A DNA stretch of 16,025 bases from a bacterium (lineage in GTDB: Bacteria > Desulfobacterota > S145-22). This document shows, one piece after another, positions 1-8,271 of the stretch. The stretch lies in assembly GCA_027073795.1 (NCBI GenBank), contig JALTEW010000473.1, forward strand, positions 1-16,025. The letters are read 5' to 3'. The first letter of the stretch is position 1. The number at the start of each line of letters is the position of its first letter. Under the pieces are notes generated by a model that did no database searches, was not told the DNA's origin, and saw only the letters and a program-made list of their open reading frames with translations. A program made the translations under genes and the position numbers.

Positions 1-199
1 TGGAGATCTCCCGGGTCAGGCGATCAATATGGTACAGGACATAGATATAACGGAAGGTATCCAGGTCCTGAAGCCCTGGCACATATTCGGGAAGCAATTC
101 CAAATAGAATTCACCCTCGTCCGATTCCACCGGCTGGTAAGGCGCCTTTTCCTGATAAGGGGTATGAATGACCCCAATGGGATGATATATAATATCCAT
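1..199 (-). CDS. trmO: tRNA (t6A37) N6-methyltransferase TrmO, N-terminal part (cut by window edge)
   Basis: Only the first 66 or so residues are in the window; the gene runs off the left edge. The start is ATG at 199 with an AAGGAA Shine-Dalgarno-like stretch upstream. The protein opens with IGVIHTPYQEK and continues with an acidic GEFYLELLPEY segment and LQDLDTFRYIYVLYHIDR. This is the usual N-terminal pattern of the TrmO/TsaA (UPF0066) beta-barrel fold: I-G-V-I-H-(S/T)-P, then E-x-F-PEY-x-x-GL-x-D-L followed by a hydrophobic strand and an H-x-x-R end. TrmO uses SAM to methylate N6-threonylcarbamoyladenosine at position 37 of certain tRNAs. It is the last visible gene of the thpR-recA-pilT-alaS-larE operon and starts 10 nt after the larE stop. 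The family call is firm. Exact tRNA specificity is not visible, and some family members in anaerobes may have other substrates. Confidence 0.82.
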   Translation of the reverse strand, partial: MDIIYHPIGVIHTPYQEKAPYQPVESDEGEFYLELLPEYVPGLQDLDTFRYIYVLYHIDRLTREIS

Positions 200-209
200 T
201 CTCTTTTCC

Positions 210-980
210 TTATTTTTTCCTTATTTTCTTCTCAAGAGCACCCTTTTGATAGCCATTCAGGTTAAGGAACACTCTCGAAAATCCAAGGTCTCTGAGGTAC
301 CTCAGGTAAACACCTCGCAGGGGTTGCCGGGTTAAACGCATCAGATCGTTCTGATTCACCTCTATCTCGACCGTCTCACCAAAATAACGCGCACGAACCT
401 GGTGAAACCCGCGCCGACGCAAGAAATTTTCAGCATCGTCGATTTTCTTTATCACTTCTTTAGTAATCAGGGTACCATAGGGGATTCTCGTGGCCAGGCA
501 TCCGATATCGTCAATCCCACGCGCAATGGTATGTTCCTGCCTCAAAGCTTCAATGTCTTCTTCCATCATTCCTGAGAGACGGAGAGGACTTTCCACCCCC
601 AGTTCCTCAAGGGCAACAAGCCCCGGGCGGCGTTCGTTCAACACCTCAGAAAAATTCGTCCCTTCCATGAAACGGAATGACTCTGCAGGATAATCGAAAT
701 GTTTGAACAATGTCTCAAACAGGTAACGCTTGCAATGGTAACATCTTTCAGCCTGATTTGCCGTGATATCAGGCTTGCTCAAAAGGTCAACCGGTAAAAT
801 TGTATAGTTGATCCCCCTGCCTTCAAGAAATTTGTAAACACTTTCGAGGGTCTGAGCCGAAACAAAGGGAGTTTGAAAAAAAACGGCGTGACATATTCGG
901 CTCGTGAACCGAAAGATGACATCCAGAAGAAAGGTGCTGTCGCTTCCTCCTGAAAAGGCAAGAATGATTTTTTGTTTCAT
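210..980 (-). CDS. larE: LarE, ATP-dependent sulfur transferase for nickel-pincer nucleotide cofactor synthesis
   Basis: A 256-residue PP-loop ATP pyrophosphatase. The adenylation motif SGGSDST is at residues 10-16, EGTN near 106-109, and CLATRIPYG at 161-169 is the family signature. In the LarABCDE system LarE adenylates the substrate derived by LarB from nicotinic acid adenine dinucleotide and delivers sulfur to its pyridinium carboxylates; LarC then inserts nickel for lactate racemase-type enzymes. The Lactobacillus enzyme sacrifices a single cysteine, equivalent to C161 here. This protein also has a CxxC pair (C80, C83 in RCYHCK), the arrangement of the three-cysteine LarE group thought to hold a [4Fe-4S] cluster and work catalytically. 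The start is ATG at 980, 7 nt after the alaS stop. No larA, larB or larC is in the window, so partners must lie elsewhere. A related sulfur-transfer role cannot be excluded. Confidence 0.88.
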   Translation of the reverse strand: MKQKIILAFSGGSDSTFLLDVIFRFTSRICHAVFFQTPFVSAQTLESVYKFLEGRGINYTILPVDLLSKPDITANQAERCYHCKRYLFETLFKHFDYPAESFRFMEGTNFSEVLNERRPGLVALEELGVESPLRLSGMMEEDIEALRQEHTIARGIDDIGCLATRIPYGTLITKEVIKKIDDAENFLRRRGFHQVRARYFGETVEIEVNQNDLMRLTRQPLRGVYLRYLRDLGFSRVFLNLNGYQKGALEKKIRKK

Positions 981-987
981 TGATCAA

Positions 988-3618
988 TCAGAAAATAAAG
1001 GCTTCCGCCAGTGACAACGCCTTATCCAAATTCTCAGGTTGTTTCCCACCAGCGCTTGCCATATCCCGCCGTCCACCGCCCTGCCCTCCAATGATGGGAG
1101 CAAGTTTTTTAATAAGGGCATTCGCGTCGTATTGAGTGGTCAGTTTCTTTGAAACCATGACAACAAGATGGGATTTCGTTTCATTTCTGCTTCCAAGAAT
1201 CACCACACAATCCCCCAGTTTGTTCCGTATCTCATCCCCCATGGAGCGGAGTATCTTGGGATCAGCTCCAGGAACAGGAGAAACCACAACTTTAATCCCC
1301 TTTACCTCCTTCGCCTTGGCAATCAAGTCCGATACCCGTGAGGATGTCGCCTTCGACTCCAGCGCTTGCAGCTTTTTCTCAAAAATCTTGATCTCATCCT
1401 GAAGGGCCTTTACTCGCTTTTTCGCATCCTGGGGCGGCACCTTGAGCTGTCTCGCCACGCCTTCCAGCATTCCGCGTTGACGCTGGGCATAACGAACTGC
1501 CGCTGCTCCCGAAACAGCCTCAATCCGCCGGACACCCGAGGCAACACTCTCTTCACTCACAATAAAAAATGCACCAATATCTCCTGTCCTTTCCACATGG
1601 GTCCCTCCGCAGAGTTCCGTGCTGTAACCAGGAACCTGAACCACCCGGACGACATCCCCATATTTGTCCCCAAAGAAGGCCAGTGCCCCCGCCTTAATGG
1701 CCTCGTCGAAGGGTCTTTCTTCTTTTAAAAGGGGGAGGTTTTCCTGAACCTTTTCATTGACCATGTCTTCAATCTGTTGAATCTCTGTGGGACGAAGGGC
1801 CTGAAAATGGGTAAAATCAAAGCGAAGCCGTGTATCCGTTACATGAGATCCCGCCTGACGGACATGTTCACCCAGGATTTGTCTCAGGGCCGCGTGGAGA
1901 AGGTGGGTCGCACTATGGTGCGTGGCAACTGCCTGACGTCGCTTCGCATCAACGTTCAGGGCAACCTTGTCACCAACGGAAAGCATCCCCTCCAAAACCT
2001 TGACCTTGTGAACAATGAAGTCGGGCAGGGGTTTCTGGGTATCCAGCACCTCGGCAGACATGCTTTCACCCACCATCATTCCGCGATCGCCTACCTGCCC
2101 TCCGGACTCCCCGTAAAATGGGGTTTCAGGTGTAATAACCTCAATAATTTCCCCCTCTTGGACTTCATCCACTGATTCGCCATTTTTAATCAACGCATAA
2201 ACCGTCGTCTCAATGGATGTGGTTTCGTATCCCCGAAAGGATACACCCCCCAACTGGGTGTTAAGCCTACGGTAGATAACCGGAATCTCTTTCTCACCGG
2301 AACCTCTCCATGCCCTTTGGGCCCGTTCCCGCTGCTGCTCCATGCGGGTCTGGAAACCGGCATGATCGAGCGTCATCCCCGCCTCCCTGGCGATATCCTC
2401 TGCCAGGTCAACCGGGAATCCATAGGTATCATACAGTTTGAAAATAATCTCGCCAGGTATCCGGGTTTCATTTTTCCCCCTTAAGGTCTCCAGCGTCTCA
2501 TTCAAGAGTTTCATACCACTGTTCAGGGTGGATGAAAAACGGTCCTCCTCACTGTAAATGAGCTTTTCAATCGTCTCGCGATGGGAAACAAGTTCCGGGT
2601 AAACCCCACCCATCATTTCAATAACCTTGTCAGACACCTTATAGAGAAAAGGCTGGTGGAACCCGAGCATATACCCATAGCGCATGCCACGGCGCATGAT
2701 TCTCCTGAGCACATATCCCCGCCCCTCATTGGAAGGTAACACGCCATCCGCGATCAGGAAAGCGGCAGAGCGGCTGTGATCCGCAACAATCCGCAGCGCA
2801 ATATCCTGTCGTTCCACCTCGCCATAGACGATTTGAGCCATCTTCGCCACCAGGCTGATAATTGGGACGAAAAGGTCGGTATCATAATTGCTCTGAACAG
2901 ATTGCAGGATAGCTGAAATTCGCTCCAGCCCCATTCCTGTATCGATGCTGGGGCGTGGAAGCGGAACCATGGTCCCATCCTCCTGCCGGTTAAACTGCAT
3001 AAAAACAAGATTCCAGAGTTCCAGAAACCGGTCACACTCGCACCCAATTTTACACTCGGGCCGGCGACACCCAACTTCCGGCCCCTGATCGATGTGTATC
3101 TCGGAACATGGACCACAGGGCCCCGTATTCCCCATGGCCCAGAAGTTGTCCTTTTCTCCCATTCTGACAATACGGGCCTCTGGAATACCTATCTTTTTCT
3201 TCCAGATACCAAACGCCTCGTCATCATCCTGGTAAATCGTAATCCAGAGCTGATCCTTCGGGAGTCCAAAGACCTCGGTTAAAAGCTCCCACGCCATGGT
3301 GATGGCGCCCTCCTTGAAATAATCGCCAAAGGAAAAATTTCCCAGCATCTCAAAAAAGGTGTGATGACGCGCAGTAAATCCCACATTGTCAAGGTCATTA
3401 TGTTTCCCCCCGGCACGCATACATTTCTGACAGGTAGTAGCCCGGCTGTAAGGACGAGTTTCTTCCCGCGTAAACACGGACTTGAACTGAACCATTCCAG
3501 CATTGGTAAAAAGAAGTGTAGGGTCATCCATGGGAATCAAGGGAGAGCTCTTGACCACACGGTGCCCCCTTTCCTTGAAAAATTCAAGGAAAGTCTTGCG
3601 TATCTCTTCGGACTTCAT
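988..3618 (-). CDS. alaS: Alanyl-tRNA synthetase
   Basis: Full-length AlaRS of 876 residues, matching the usual bacterial length. It charges tRNA-Ala with alanine in the cytoplasm and edits mischarged Ser/Gly. The N-terminal class II catalytic core is clear (RKTFLEFFKERGH, TNAGMVQFK, ARHHTFFEMLGNFSFGDYFK). A cysteine-rich stretch near residues 182-193 (GCRRPECKIGCECD) precedes LELWNLVFMQFNR; it is a likely extra zinc site found in many bacterial AlaRS enzymes. The editing-domain zinc ligands are HSATH near residues 568-572 and CGGTH near 670-674, very close to their E. coli positions. The C-terminal DHHA1/C-Ala domain ends with a glycine-rich GGQGGGRRDMASAGG. The start ATG overlaps the pilT stop in an ATGA, implying translational coupling. 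No T-box or other leader is possible because the gene lies inside the operon. Confidence 0.98.
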   Translation of the reverse strand: MKSEEIRKTFLEFFKERGHRVVKSSPLIPMDDPTLLFTNAGMVQFKSVFTREETRPYSRATTCQKCMRAGGKHNDLDNVGFTARHHTFFEMLGNFSFGDYFKEGAITMAWELLTEVFGLPKDQLWITIYQDDDEAFGIWKKKIGIPEARIVRMGEKDNFWAMGNTGPCGPCSEIHIDQGPEVGCRRPECKIGCECDRFLELWNLVFMQFNRQEDGTMVPLPRPSIDTGMGLERISAILQSVQSNYDTDLFVPIISLVAKMAQIVYGEVERQDIALRIVADHSRSAAFLIADGVLPSNEGRGYVLRRIMRRGMRYGYMLGFHQPFLYKVSDKVIEMMGGVYPELVSHRETIEKLIYSEEDRFSSTLNSGMKLLNETLETLRGKNETRIPGEIIFKLYDTYGFPVDLAEDIAREAGMTLDHAGFQTRMEQQRERAQRAWRGSGEKEIPVIYRRLNTQLGGVSFRGYETTSIETTVYALIKNGESVDEVQEGEIIEVITPETPFYGESGGQVGDRGMMVGESMSAEVLDTQKPLPDFIVHKVKVLEGMLSVGDKVALNVDAKRRQAVATHHSATHLLHAALRQILGEHVRQAGSHVTDTRLRFDFTHFQALRPTEIQQIEDMVNEKVQENLPLLKEERPFDEAIKAGALAFFGDKYGDVVRVVQVPGYSTELCGGTHVERTGDIGAFFIVSEESVASGVRRIEAVSGAAAVRYAQRQRGMLEGVARQLKVPPQDAKKRVKALQDEIKIFEKKLQALESKATSSRVSDLIAKAKEVKGIKVVVSPVPGADPKILRSMGDEIRNKLGDCVVILGSRNETKSHLVVMVSKKLTTQYDANALIKKLAPIIGGQGGGRRDMASAGGKQPENLDKALSLAEAFIF

Positions 3619-4796
3619 ACGGATCCTCTTTCCCAGGTTGGCTTAAACAAGTCCATGTCAGATTCACCATCCTCCTCATCTTTCTTTTTCGTTCCTTCAA
3701 AGGCATCCCAGGTCGTGTCGCTGCTGGCCATGATACCCTTAACTCGCAGGGAAAAATCATCCGGACTCGTACTGTTCTTCACGGCTGTCTCATAGGTAAT
3801 CATCTTTCGCTGCAGAAGGTCCATCAGAGACTGGTCAAAGGTCTGCATGCCATAGGTATGATATCCCTTGGCGATAGCCTCCTCTATCTCCCTTGTTCTG
3901 TCCCGATCGATAATACACTCCCGAATGTGAGCTGTTGAAACCAGCACCTCAACGGCTGGCACCCGGCCTTTCCCATCCGCCATGGGAATCAGTCTTTGAG
4001 AGATAACTCCCTTAAGGATCGAGGCAAGCTGGAGGCGTATCTGCTTTTGCTGGTAAGGGGGGTACATGGAAACGATACGGGTTACCGTCTCTGTCGCATC
4101 CACCGTATGGAGGGTAGACAACACCAGGTGCCCTGTCTCCGCCGCCGTCATGGCAATATTTATCGTTTCAAAATCCCGCATTTCGCCCACGAGGACGACA
4201 TCGGGGTCCTGACGCAAGGAACTTCGCAGGGCGTTAGCAAACGAATCCGTGTCCACCCCAATCTCACGCTGGTCAATGATACACTTTTTGTCCCTGTGGA
4301 GAAACTCGATCGGGTCTTCAATGGTAACGATGTGAAGATTCCGCCTCGCGTTAATAAGATCAATCATAGACGCCAGAGTCGTCGATTTTCCACTTCCTGT
4401 CGTCCCCGTTACCAGAATAAGCCCCCGGGGCTCCATCGCAATTTTTTCCAGCACCGGCGGGAGATGCAGTTCCTCAAGAGATTGAATTTGATAAGGAATT
4501 GCTCGGATGGAAATTCCCAGGGTCCCCCGCTGCTGAAAGATATTAATCCTGAATCGCCCCAACCCTGGCACGCCGTATCCCATATCCACATCCTGGAGGC
4601 GCGCAAGCCTCTCACGATGAAGCTTGGTCAAGAGCTTGTCGGCGAACTTGTCAATCTCCTCCTGGGTAAACGGGGAAACAGACGCGACCGATTTCAATTG
4701 TCCATTGATTCTTAAAATGGGGGGAAGTCCCACCTTGACGTGGACATCGCTCGCACTTTTCTTTATGGCAAGTCTTAAAATGTCATCAATCTCCAT
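3615..4796 (-). CDS. pilT: PilT/PilU-family type IV pilus ATPase
   Basis: A secretion-type hexameric ATPase that powers type IV pilus retraction (twitching) at the inner membrane. Counting from ATG at 4796 (393 residues), Walker [10 protein letters not shown] is at 131-139, the Asp box [10 protein letters not shown] near 157-165, Walker B VLVGEMRD near 201-208, and the His box [12 protein letters not shown] near 220-231. An upstream in-frame ATG at 4853 was rejected. The ATG at 4796 has a perfect AAGGAGG (4802-4808) five bases upstream and begins with the family-typical [19 protein letters not shown]; the longer form would add 19 residues lying wholly within recA. The gene overlaps the recA end by 11 nt and shares ATGA with alaS. 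The classic C-terminal AIRNLIRE retraction motif of PilT is replaced by [11 protein letters not shown], and an acidic tail follows residue 360. It may therefore be a PilT paralogue rather than the main retraction motor. No other pilus gene is nearby. Confidence 0.88.
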   Translation of the reverse strand: MEIDDILRLAIKKSASDVHVKVGLPPILRINGQLKSVASVSPFTQEEIDKFADKLLTKLHRERLARLQDVDMGYGVPGLGRFRINIFQQRGTLGISIRAIPYQIQSLEELHLPPVLEKIAMEPRGLILVTGTTGSGKSTTLASMIDLINARRNLHIVTIEDPIEFLHRDKKCIIDQREIGVDTDSFANALRSSLRQDPDVVLVGEMRDFETINIAMTAAETGHLVLSTLHTVDATETVTRIVSMYPPYQQKQIRLQLASILKGVISQRLIPMADGKGRVPAVEVLVSTAHIRECIIDRDRTREIEEAIAKGYHTYGMQTFDQSLMDLLQRKMITYETAVKNSTSPDDFSLRVKGIMASSDTTWDAFEGTKKKDEEDGESDMDLFKPTWERGSV

Positions 4797-5811
4797 CTTT
4801 GCCTCCTTCGGGAACCAGACCCTCGGATTCAAGAACCTTTTGCCGGATTTCATTCAGAATCTCTTTATTTTCCTCTAAAAAGGCCCTGACGTTGTCTCTG
4901 CCCTGGCCCAACCGGACATCCCCATATGAAAACCATGTGCCACTTTTCTCCACGATATCCCTGTCAACCGCCAGGTCCAGGATTTCCCCTTCCCTCGAGA
5001 TCCCTTTCCCATAAAGGATATCAAATTCCGCGTCGCGGAAGGGAGGGGCAAGTTTGTTTTTCACAACCCTCACACGGGCACGTACCCCAAGGGTGTTATC
5101 CGCCTTTTTGATTCTCCCGATACTCCGAATATCCAGGCGGACAGAGGAATAAAACTTCAAGGCGTTTCCACCTGTCGTGGTCTCGGGATTGCCGAACATA
5201 ACCCCAATCTTCATCCGTATTTGGTTAATGAAGATAACCACTGTGTTTGATTTACCCGTAATGGCGGTCAGTTTTCTCAATGCCTGTGACATCAAGCGTG
5301 CCTGGAGCCCCATATGGGCATCCCCCATATCACCCTCAAGCTCAGCCCTCGGCACAAGAGCCGCTACAGAATCCACAACAATCACATCCACTGCGCCGCT
5401 TCGCACGAGAATCTCCGTTATTTCAAGAGCCTGCTCCCCCGAATCAGGCTGGGAAAGAAGAAGCTCATCCGTATTGACACCGAGTCTCTGGGCATAATTC
5501 AGGTCTAAGGCATGTTCCGCATCTACAAACGCCGCCACCCCCTCATCCTTCTGCGCCTCTGCCACGATATGAAGAGCCAAGGTAGTCTTCCCAGAGGCCT
5601 CGGGGCCATAAATCTCCACGATCCTCCCCCGCGGAACCCCGCCAACTCCAAGGGCAAGATCAAGCCCCAGGGAGCCCGTTGAAATGGACGCGATTCCCTG
5701 GGGGGAAACACCCTCCCCAAGGCGCATGATAGAGCCCTTTCCAAACTGTTTTTCTATCTGCGTAATGGCCAGGCTGATCGCCTTCTGCTTTGCCTCAACT
5801 AACTCAGTCAT
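4786..5811 (-). CDS. recA: Recombinase RecA
   Basis: A 341-residue RecA, the ATP-dependent strand-exchange protein that also promotes LexA-type self-cleavage. Walker [10 protein letters not shown] is at about residues 69-77, Walker [11 protein letters not shown] near 140-149, loop 2 is within [18 protein letters not shown], and the C-terminus is short and acidic (GGKDGD). A TTG 15 bases upstream (5826) is in frame. The ATG at 5811 is preferred because GGAGG lies at 5820-5824, eight bases upstream, and the protein then starts [11 protein letters not shown] as usual. The first 8 nt overlap the end of thpR (ATGACTGA), so translation is probably coupled. No recX follows; pilT does. No LexA-type palindrome was seen in the operon promoter, so SOS control is not evident. 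Confidence 0.98.
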   Translation of the reverse strand: MTELVEAKQKAISLAITQIEKQFGKGSIMRLGEGVSPQGIASISTGSLGLDLALGVGGVPRGRIVEIYGPEASGKTTLALHIVAEAQKDEGVAAFVDAEHALDLNYAQRLGVNTDELLLSQPDSGEQALEITEILVRSGAVDVIVVDSVAALVPRAELEGDMGDAHMGLQARLMSQALRKLTAITGKSNTVVIFINQIRMKIGVMFGNPETTTGGNALKFYSSVRLDIRSIGRIKKADNTLGVRARVRVVKNKLAPPFRDAEFDILYGKGISREGEILDLAVDRDIVEKSGTWFSYGDVRLGQGRDNVRAFLEENKEILNEIRQKVLESEGLVPEGGKDGD

Positions 5812-6403
5812 CCTTAGTTCCTCCAAGGGAAAAATGTTTAAGGGACCGATAAATGGAACCCTTCGGGGTCAAAATACTCTGAAACAAAACCACCTCGTTA
5901 ACTGCAAACGGGGGGCAGGGAGGCAAATCCCGAAAATTTTCCCATGCAATCCGGGGGGATTTCTTAACCCTTCCTATCGTCACATGGGCCGTAAAGGGAC
6001 GTTTCTCCACAGGAAATCCCTCTTTTTCAATGGCCTCCTGCAGCGCGGCATAGAGTTTCCTCAACCACGCTTCTCCATCCCTCTCCTCTATTCCTGCCCA
6101 AAGAACCCGGGGATTTCGCCGATTCGGGAACACGCCAATGCCCTTCACCCCTAAAATAAGGGGAGGAAACGCAACCACCCGCGGGGTAAGAACATCCCCT
6201 ACCTTCTCAACAGCCTCCGAGGGAATCTCCCCGAAAAAGTGAAGCGTGATATGGAGCCCCTCCCGTTTAACCCACCGGACAGTCCCCTTCATGCTCCGCG
6301 CCATCTCCCGTTTTCTCTCTTCAATCCAGTCCTTAGAGACATCGGATATCTCAAGGGCAAGAAAAGCCCGTATCATCCCAGGCGCTTGTTTCATAATCCC
6401 CAT
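5804..6403 (-). CDS. thpR: RNA 2',3'-cyclic phosphodiesterase (2H superfamily, LigT-like)
   Basis: A 199-residue member of the 2H phosphoesterase superfamily that opens 2',3'-cyclic phosphate RNA ends to 2'-phosphates. It also has weak 2'-5' RNA ligase activity in vitro in some species. Both catalytic H-x-T/S motifs are present: HITLHFFG at residues 51-58 and HVTIGRVK at 140-147, the second within the typical [11 protein letters not shown]. The N-terminal IRAFLALEI is also characteristic. The start is uncertain. ATG at 6403 gives 199 aa and follows GGTGGGTGG, but ATG at 6376 gives [10 protein letters not shown], the commonest family start, and 6394 is also possible. It is the first gene of the operon and overlaps recA by 8 nt. 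Two promoter-like arrangements lie just upstream on this strand. Confidence 0.9.
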   Translation of the reverse strand: MGIMKQAPGMIRAFLALEISDVSKDWIEERKREMARSMKGTVRWVKREGLHITLHFFGEIPSEAVEKVGDVLTPRVVAFPPLILGVKGIGVFPNRRNPRVLWAGIEERDGEAWLRKLYAALQEAIEKEGFPVEKRPFTAHVTIGRVKKSPRIAWENFRDLPPCPPFAVNEVVLFQSILTPKGSIYRSLKHFSLGGTKDD

Positions 6404-6442
6404 CCACCCACCGGCATGCTAACATATCCCCGTAAAATGTCA

Positions 6443-6473
6443 ATTATACAATTCCTTTCTTCCTGACCGTCAA
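6443..6473 (-). promoter_or_regulatory. Predicted promoter of the thpR-recA operon
   Basis: On the minus strand TTGACG (6468-6473) is followed after 19 bases by a perfect TATAAT (6443-6448), giving an RNA start near 6436 and a leader of about 33 nt before ATG 6403. A second overlapping possibility is TTGACA (6438-6443), 16 bases and TAGCAT (6416-6421). This would place the RNA start only a few bases from ATG 6403 and would favour one of the later thpR starts. No LexA-like palindrome was seen beside either. Confidence 0.55.
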
Positions 6474-6662
6474 CGAGCCCTGAGGGAAACAGCAGACAAA
6501 TATTCCCCCCTGAATTTTTTGGTGTAATCTATCTACTCCTGAATCATTTTAAGGTAAGGAAAGAACGCTGTATCTGTCAGCCAGTTAGAAAATAGTGGCG
6601 GATACAACACCACCCGGCATAATGAACTACATGCCTTGCCGTAACATGGGGAAATGAAAACA
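6474..6662. other. Intergenic stretch with no recognised gene
   Basis: Together with the promoter and the palindrome this fills the 360-bp gap between thpR and the oxidoreductase gene. I see no convincing ORF, tRNA or terminator here. On the far side of the palindrome, an 11-bp sequence CTCAACTTTCG is present twice in tandem (6735-6745 and 6746-6756), the first copy overlapping the palindrome end by 3 bases. Confidence 0.5.
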
Positions 6663-6737
6663 GAGGGTCAAATCCTCATTGTTGAAAATAATCCTAGGTC
6701 AACCCAATTATTTGTCAACATGAAAGATCTGACCCTC
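6663..6737. repeat. 75-bp nested inverted repeat (REP/MITE-like hairpin element)
   Basis: The outer arms GAGGGTCAAATC (6663-6674) and GATCTGACCCTC (6726-6737) are complementary at 11 of 12 positions. Inside them, after 6-bp unpaired spacers, a second pair GTTGAAAATAAT and ATTATTTGTCAAC is complementary apart from one extra base, leaving a 14-base loop. The whole element would fold into one long interrupted hairpin on either strand. It sits 26 bp beyond the oxidoreductase stop and about 190 bp upstream of the thpR promoter. The design resembles palindromic REP-type elements mobilised by Y1 (RAYT) transposases or small MITEs, but no transposase is in the window. It could also act as a transcript-end structure for the oxidoreductase mRNA. 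Confidence 0.6.
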
Positions 6738-6763
6738 AACTTTCGCTCAACTTTCGGGGATGT

Positions 6764-8113
6764 TTAGCCTTTTTGCTTCCTTAGGATTACCTCGGCTGCC
6801 TGTATCAGGGAATATGCTGTGGGCGTTCCGGTCAGCATTGGGTGCGTGCCTATCTGGGCTGTAAGCATGGAATCAATACTCAACCTTTTCTGAATAATGA
6901 GTCCCAGTATATTGGTCAACTCACCCGTGCTTGCCCCGCCTATAACCTCTCCGCCAAGAACCGCCCCCAGTTCGCGCCCGACGATAAGCTTTATAACCAG
7001 TTTGTGCGTTCCGGGCATTGTACTCGGATGTTTATCAAAACCTTCAAAGGTCCCTGTAATTACATCAAATCCCTCTCTCTTTGCTATGGTCTCGGTAAGA
7101 CCTGCTGCCCCAAAACCTGTCTCTCCTATGGCAGTGCAGAATATGGCGATGGTTCCATTAAAGGTCTTAATCGTAGACAATTTATAAAGATTCATGCCTG
7201 CAATCCTTGCCTCGGCACACCCAGTAGAGGCAAGCATAACCCCGCTTGGTCTTCTTGTTATGAAATCTCTTTTCTCAGCACAGTCACCTACTGCAAATAT
7301 GTCTGGGTTCTGCGTCCTCATATACTCATCAACACGTATAAACCCTCTATCATTAAGGTCCAAACCTGCTCCAGATGCAAGAGCAGTATTAGGACGGTAG
7401 CCCACGGACAAAACCACTGCATCGGCATCTATCTTTTCTCCGCTGTTTAACAGGACACCAGATACCCTCCCGTTACCTAATATCTCTTTCACGCCCTGGC
7501 CTGTCATTATCCTGACACCTCTTGATCGGAGTATCTTCTCCGCCTCTATGGTGATTTCCTCATCAAAGGCAAGGCCAAGTATGTGTGGTAACAGTTCAAC
7601 AATCGTTACATCTTTGCCTCGTTTGTTTAACTCGTCCGACACCTCAACCCCGATGAACCCTCCTCCTATTGTCACAACTTTTTTCAGACCTTCCATCTTC
7701 GCAAGAATAGAATCAATGTACTCCTTGTCTTTTAAGATTGTGAACACATTGTCCAAGTCTGTTCCCTTAAGCCATTTTGGGATTACAGGGGTAGAGCCCG
7801 TAGCAAATACAAGCTTGTCAAAAGCTATATCTGATCCATTTCTGGTTTTGCACACCTTTTCTTTCTGGTCAACCGCAATGACCTCATCCACCTTTATATC
7901 AACCCCCGCCTGGGTCAGAGGGTCATCCCCCATGATATCCTCATCGGATCCTCTAAGAGAACCAAAGATATAGGGTATGCCACAAGGTACAACTGCTTGC
8001 TTTTCCTTTCTAATTAATGTGAACGCCTTCTCAGGATAAGTTGCTTTTCCTGCTACTGCGGCAACAAGCCCAGCAGCACTACCACCTATTACCAATACGT
8101 CTGTTTTCTCCAC
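6764..8113 (-). CDS. FAD-dependent pyridine nucleotide-disulfide oxidoreductase (NADH oxidase / CoA-disulfide reductase-like)
   Basis: A 449-residue flavoprotein of the class III Nox/CoA-disulfide reductase family. The first FAD-binding strand is VLVIGGSAAG (residues 6-15), a single cysteine C44 lies in VVPCGIPYIFG, the NAD(P)H Rossmann motif GGGFIGVE is at 150-157, the second FAD motif DIFAVGDCAE is at 271-280, and a C-terminal dimerisation domain follows. C44 matches the redox-active cysteine that forms Cys-SOH in NADH oxidase or Cys-S-SCoA in CoA-disulfide reductase. Likely activities are NAD(P)H-dependent reduction of O2, CoA disulfide, CoA persulfide or polysulfide; the substrate cannot be read from sequence. 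The start is GTG at 8113, because AAGGAGG (8122-8128) sits 8 bases upstream and the protein then begins VEKTDVLVIGG. A TTG at 8149 would add 12 residues containing that Shine-Dalgarno site and was rejected. It has its own promoter. Confidence 0.85.
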   Translation of the reverse strand: MEKTDVLVIGGSAAGLVAAVAGKATYPEKAFTLIRKEKQAVVPCGIPYIFGSLRGSDEDIMGDDPLTQAGVDIKVDEVIAVDQKEKVCKTRNGSDIAFDKLVFATGSTPVIPKWLKGTDLDNVFTILKDKEYIDSILAKMEGLKKVVTIGGGFIGVEVSDELNKRGKDVTIVELLPHILGLAFDEEITIEAEKILRSRGVRIMTGQGVKEILGNGRVSGVLLNSGEKIDADAVVLSVGYRPNTALASGAGLDLNDRGFIRVDEYMRTQNPDIFAVGDCAEKRDFITRRPSGVMLASTGCAEARIAGMNLYKLSTIKTFNGTIAIFCTAIGETGFGAAGLTETIAKREGFDVITGTFEGFDKHPSTMPGTHKLVIKLIVGRELGAVLGGEVIGGASTGELTNILGLIIQKRLSIDSMLTAQIGTHPMLTGTPTAYSLIQAAEVILRKQKG

Positions 8114-8207
8114 TCTATCGTCCTCCTTATTTTGTACAATTCTTGCCAACTCAGCCAGCTCAAGTCATACCGAAACGCATATTGATAATTCAAATTAGTA
8201 ACGTAGC

Positions 8208-8236
8208 GATATATACACCTGATACAGTTCTGTCAA
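8208..8236 (-). promoter_or_regulatory. Predicted promoter of the flavin oxidoreductase gene
   Basis: TTGACA (8231-8236, minus strand) is a perfect -35. After 17 bases comes TATATC (8208-8213) in an AT-rich GTATATAT context. The RNA would start near 8201, leaving a leader of about 90 nt with no recognised riboswitch. The -35 region reads CTTGACAGAACTG, nearly identical to CTTGACAGGACTG at the promoter of the upstream acetyltransferase. Confidence 0.6.
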
Positions 8237-8271
8237 GGCTGATTACTTCACCATCACCCACTTCACCCCTA

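Noticed and set aside
6474..6662. Possible LexA/SOS box upstream of thpR-recA (CTGTATCTG near 6570)
   Set aside because: It is not palindromic, has no matching second half, and lies more than 90 bp upstream of the predicted promoter.
6735..6756. Tandem 11-bp repeat CTCAACTTTCG as a CRISPR-like or iteron array
   Set aside because: There are only two copies without spacers; no cas gene or replication gene is present.
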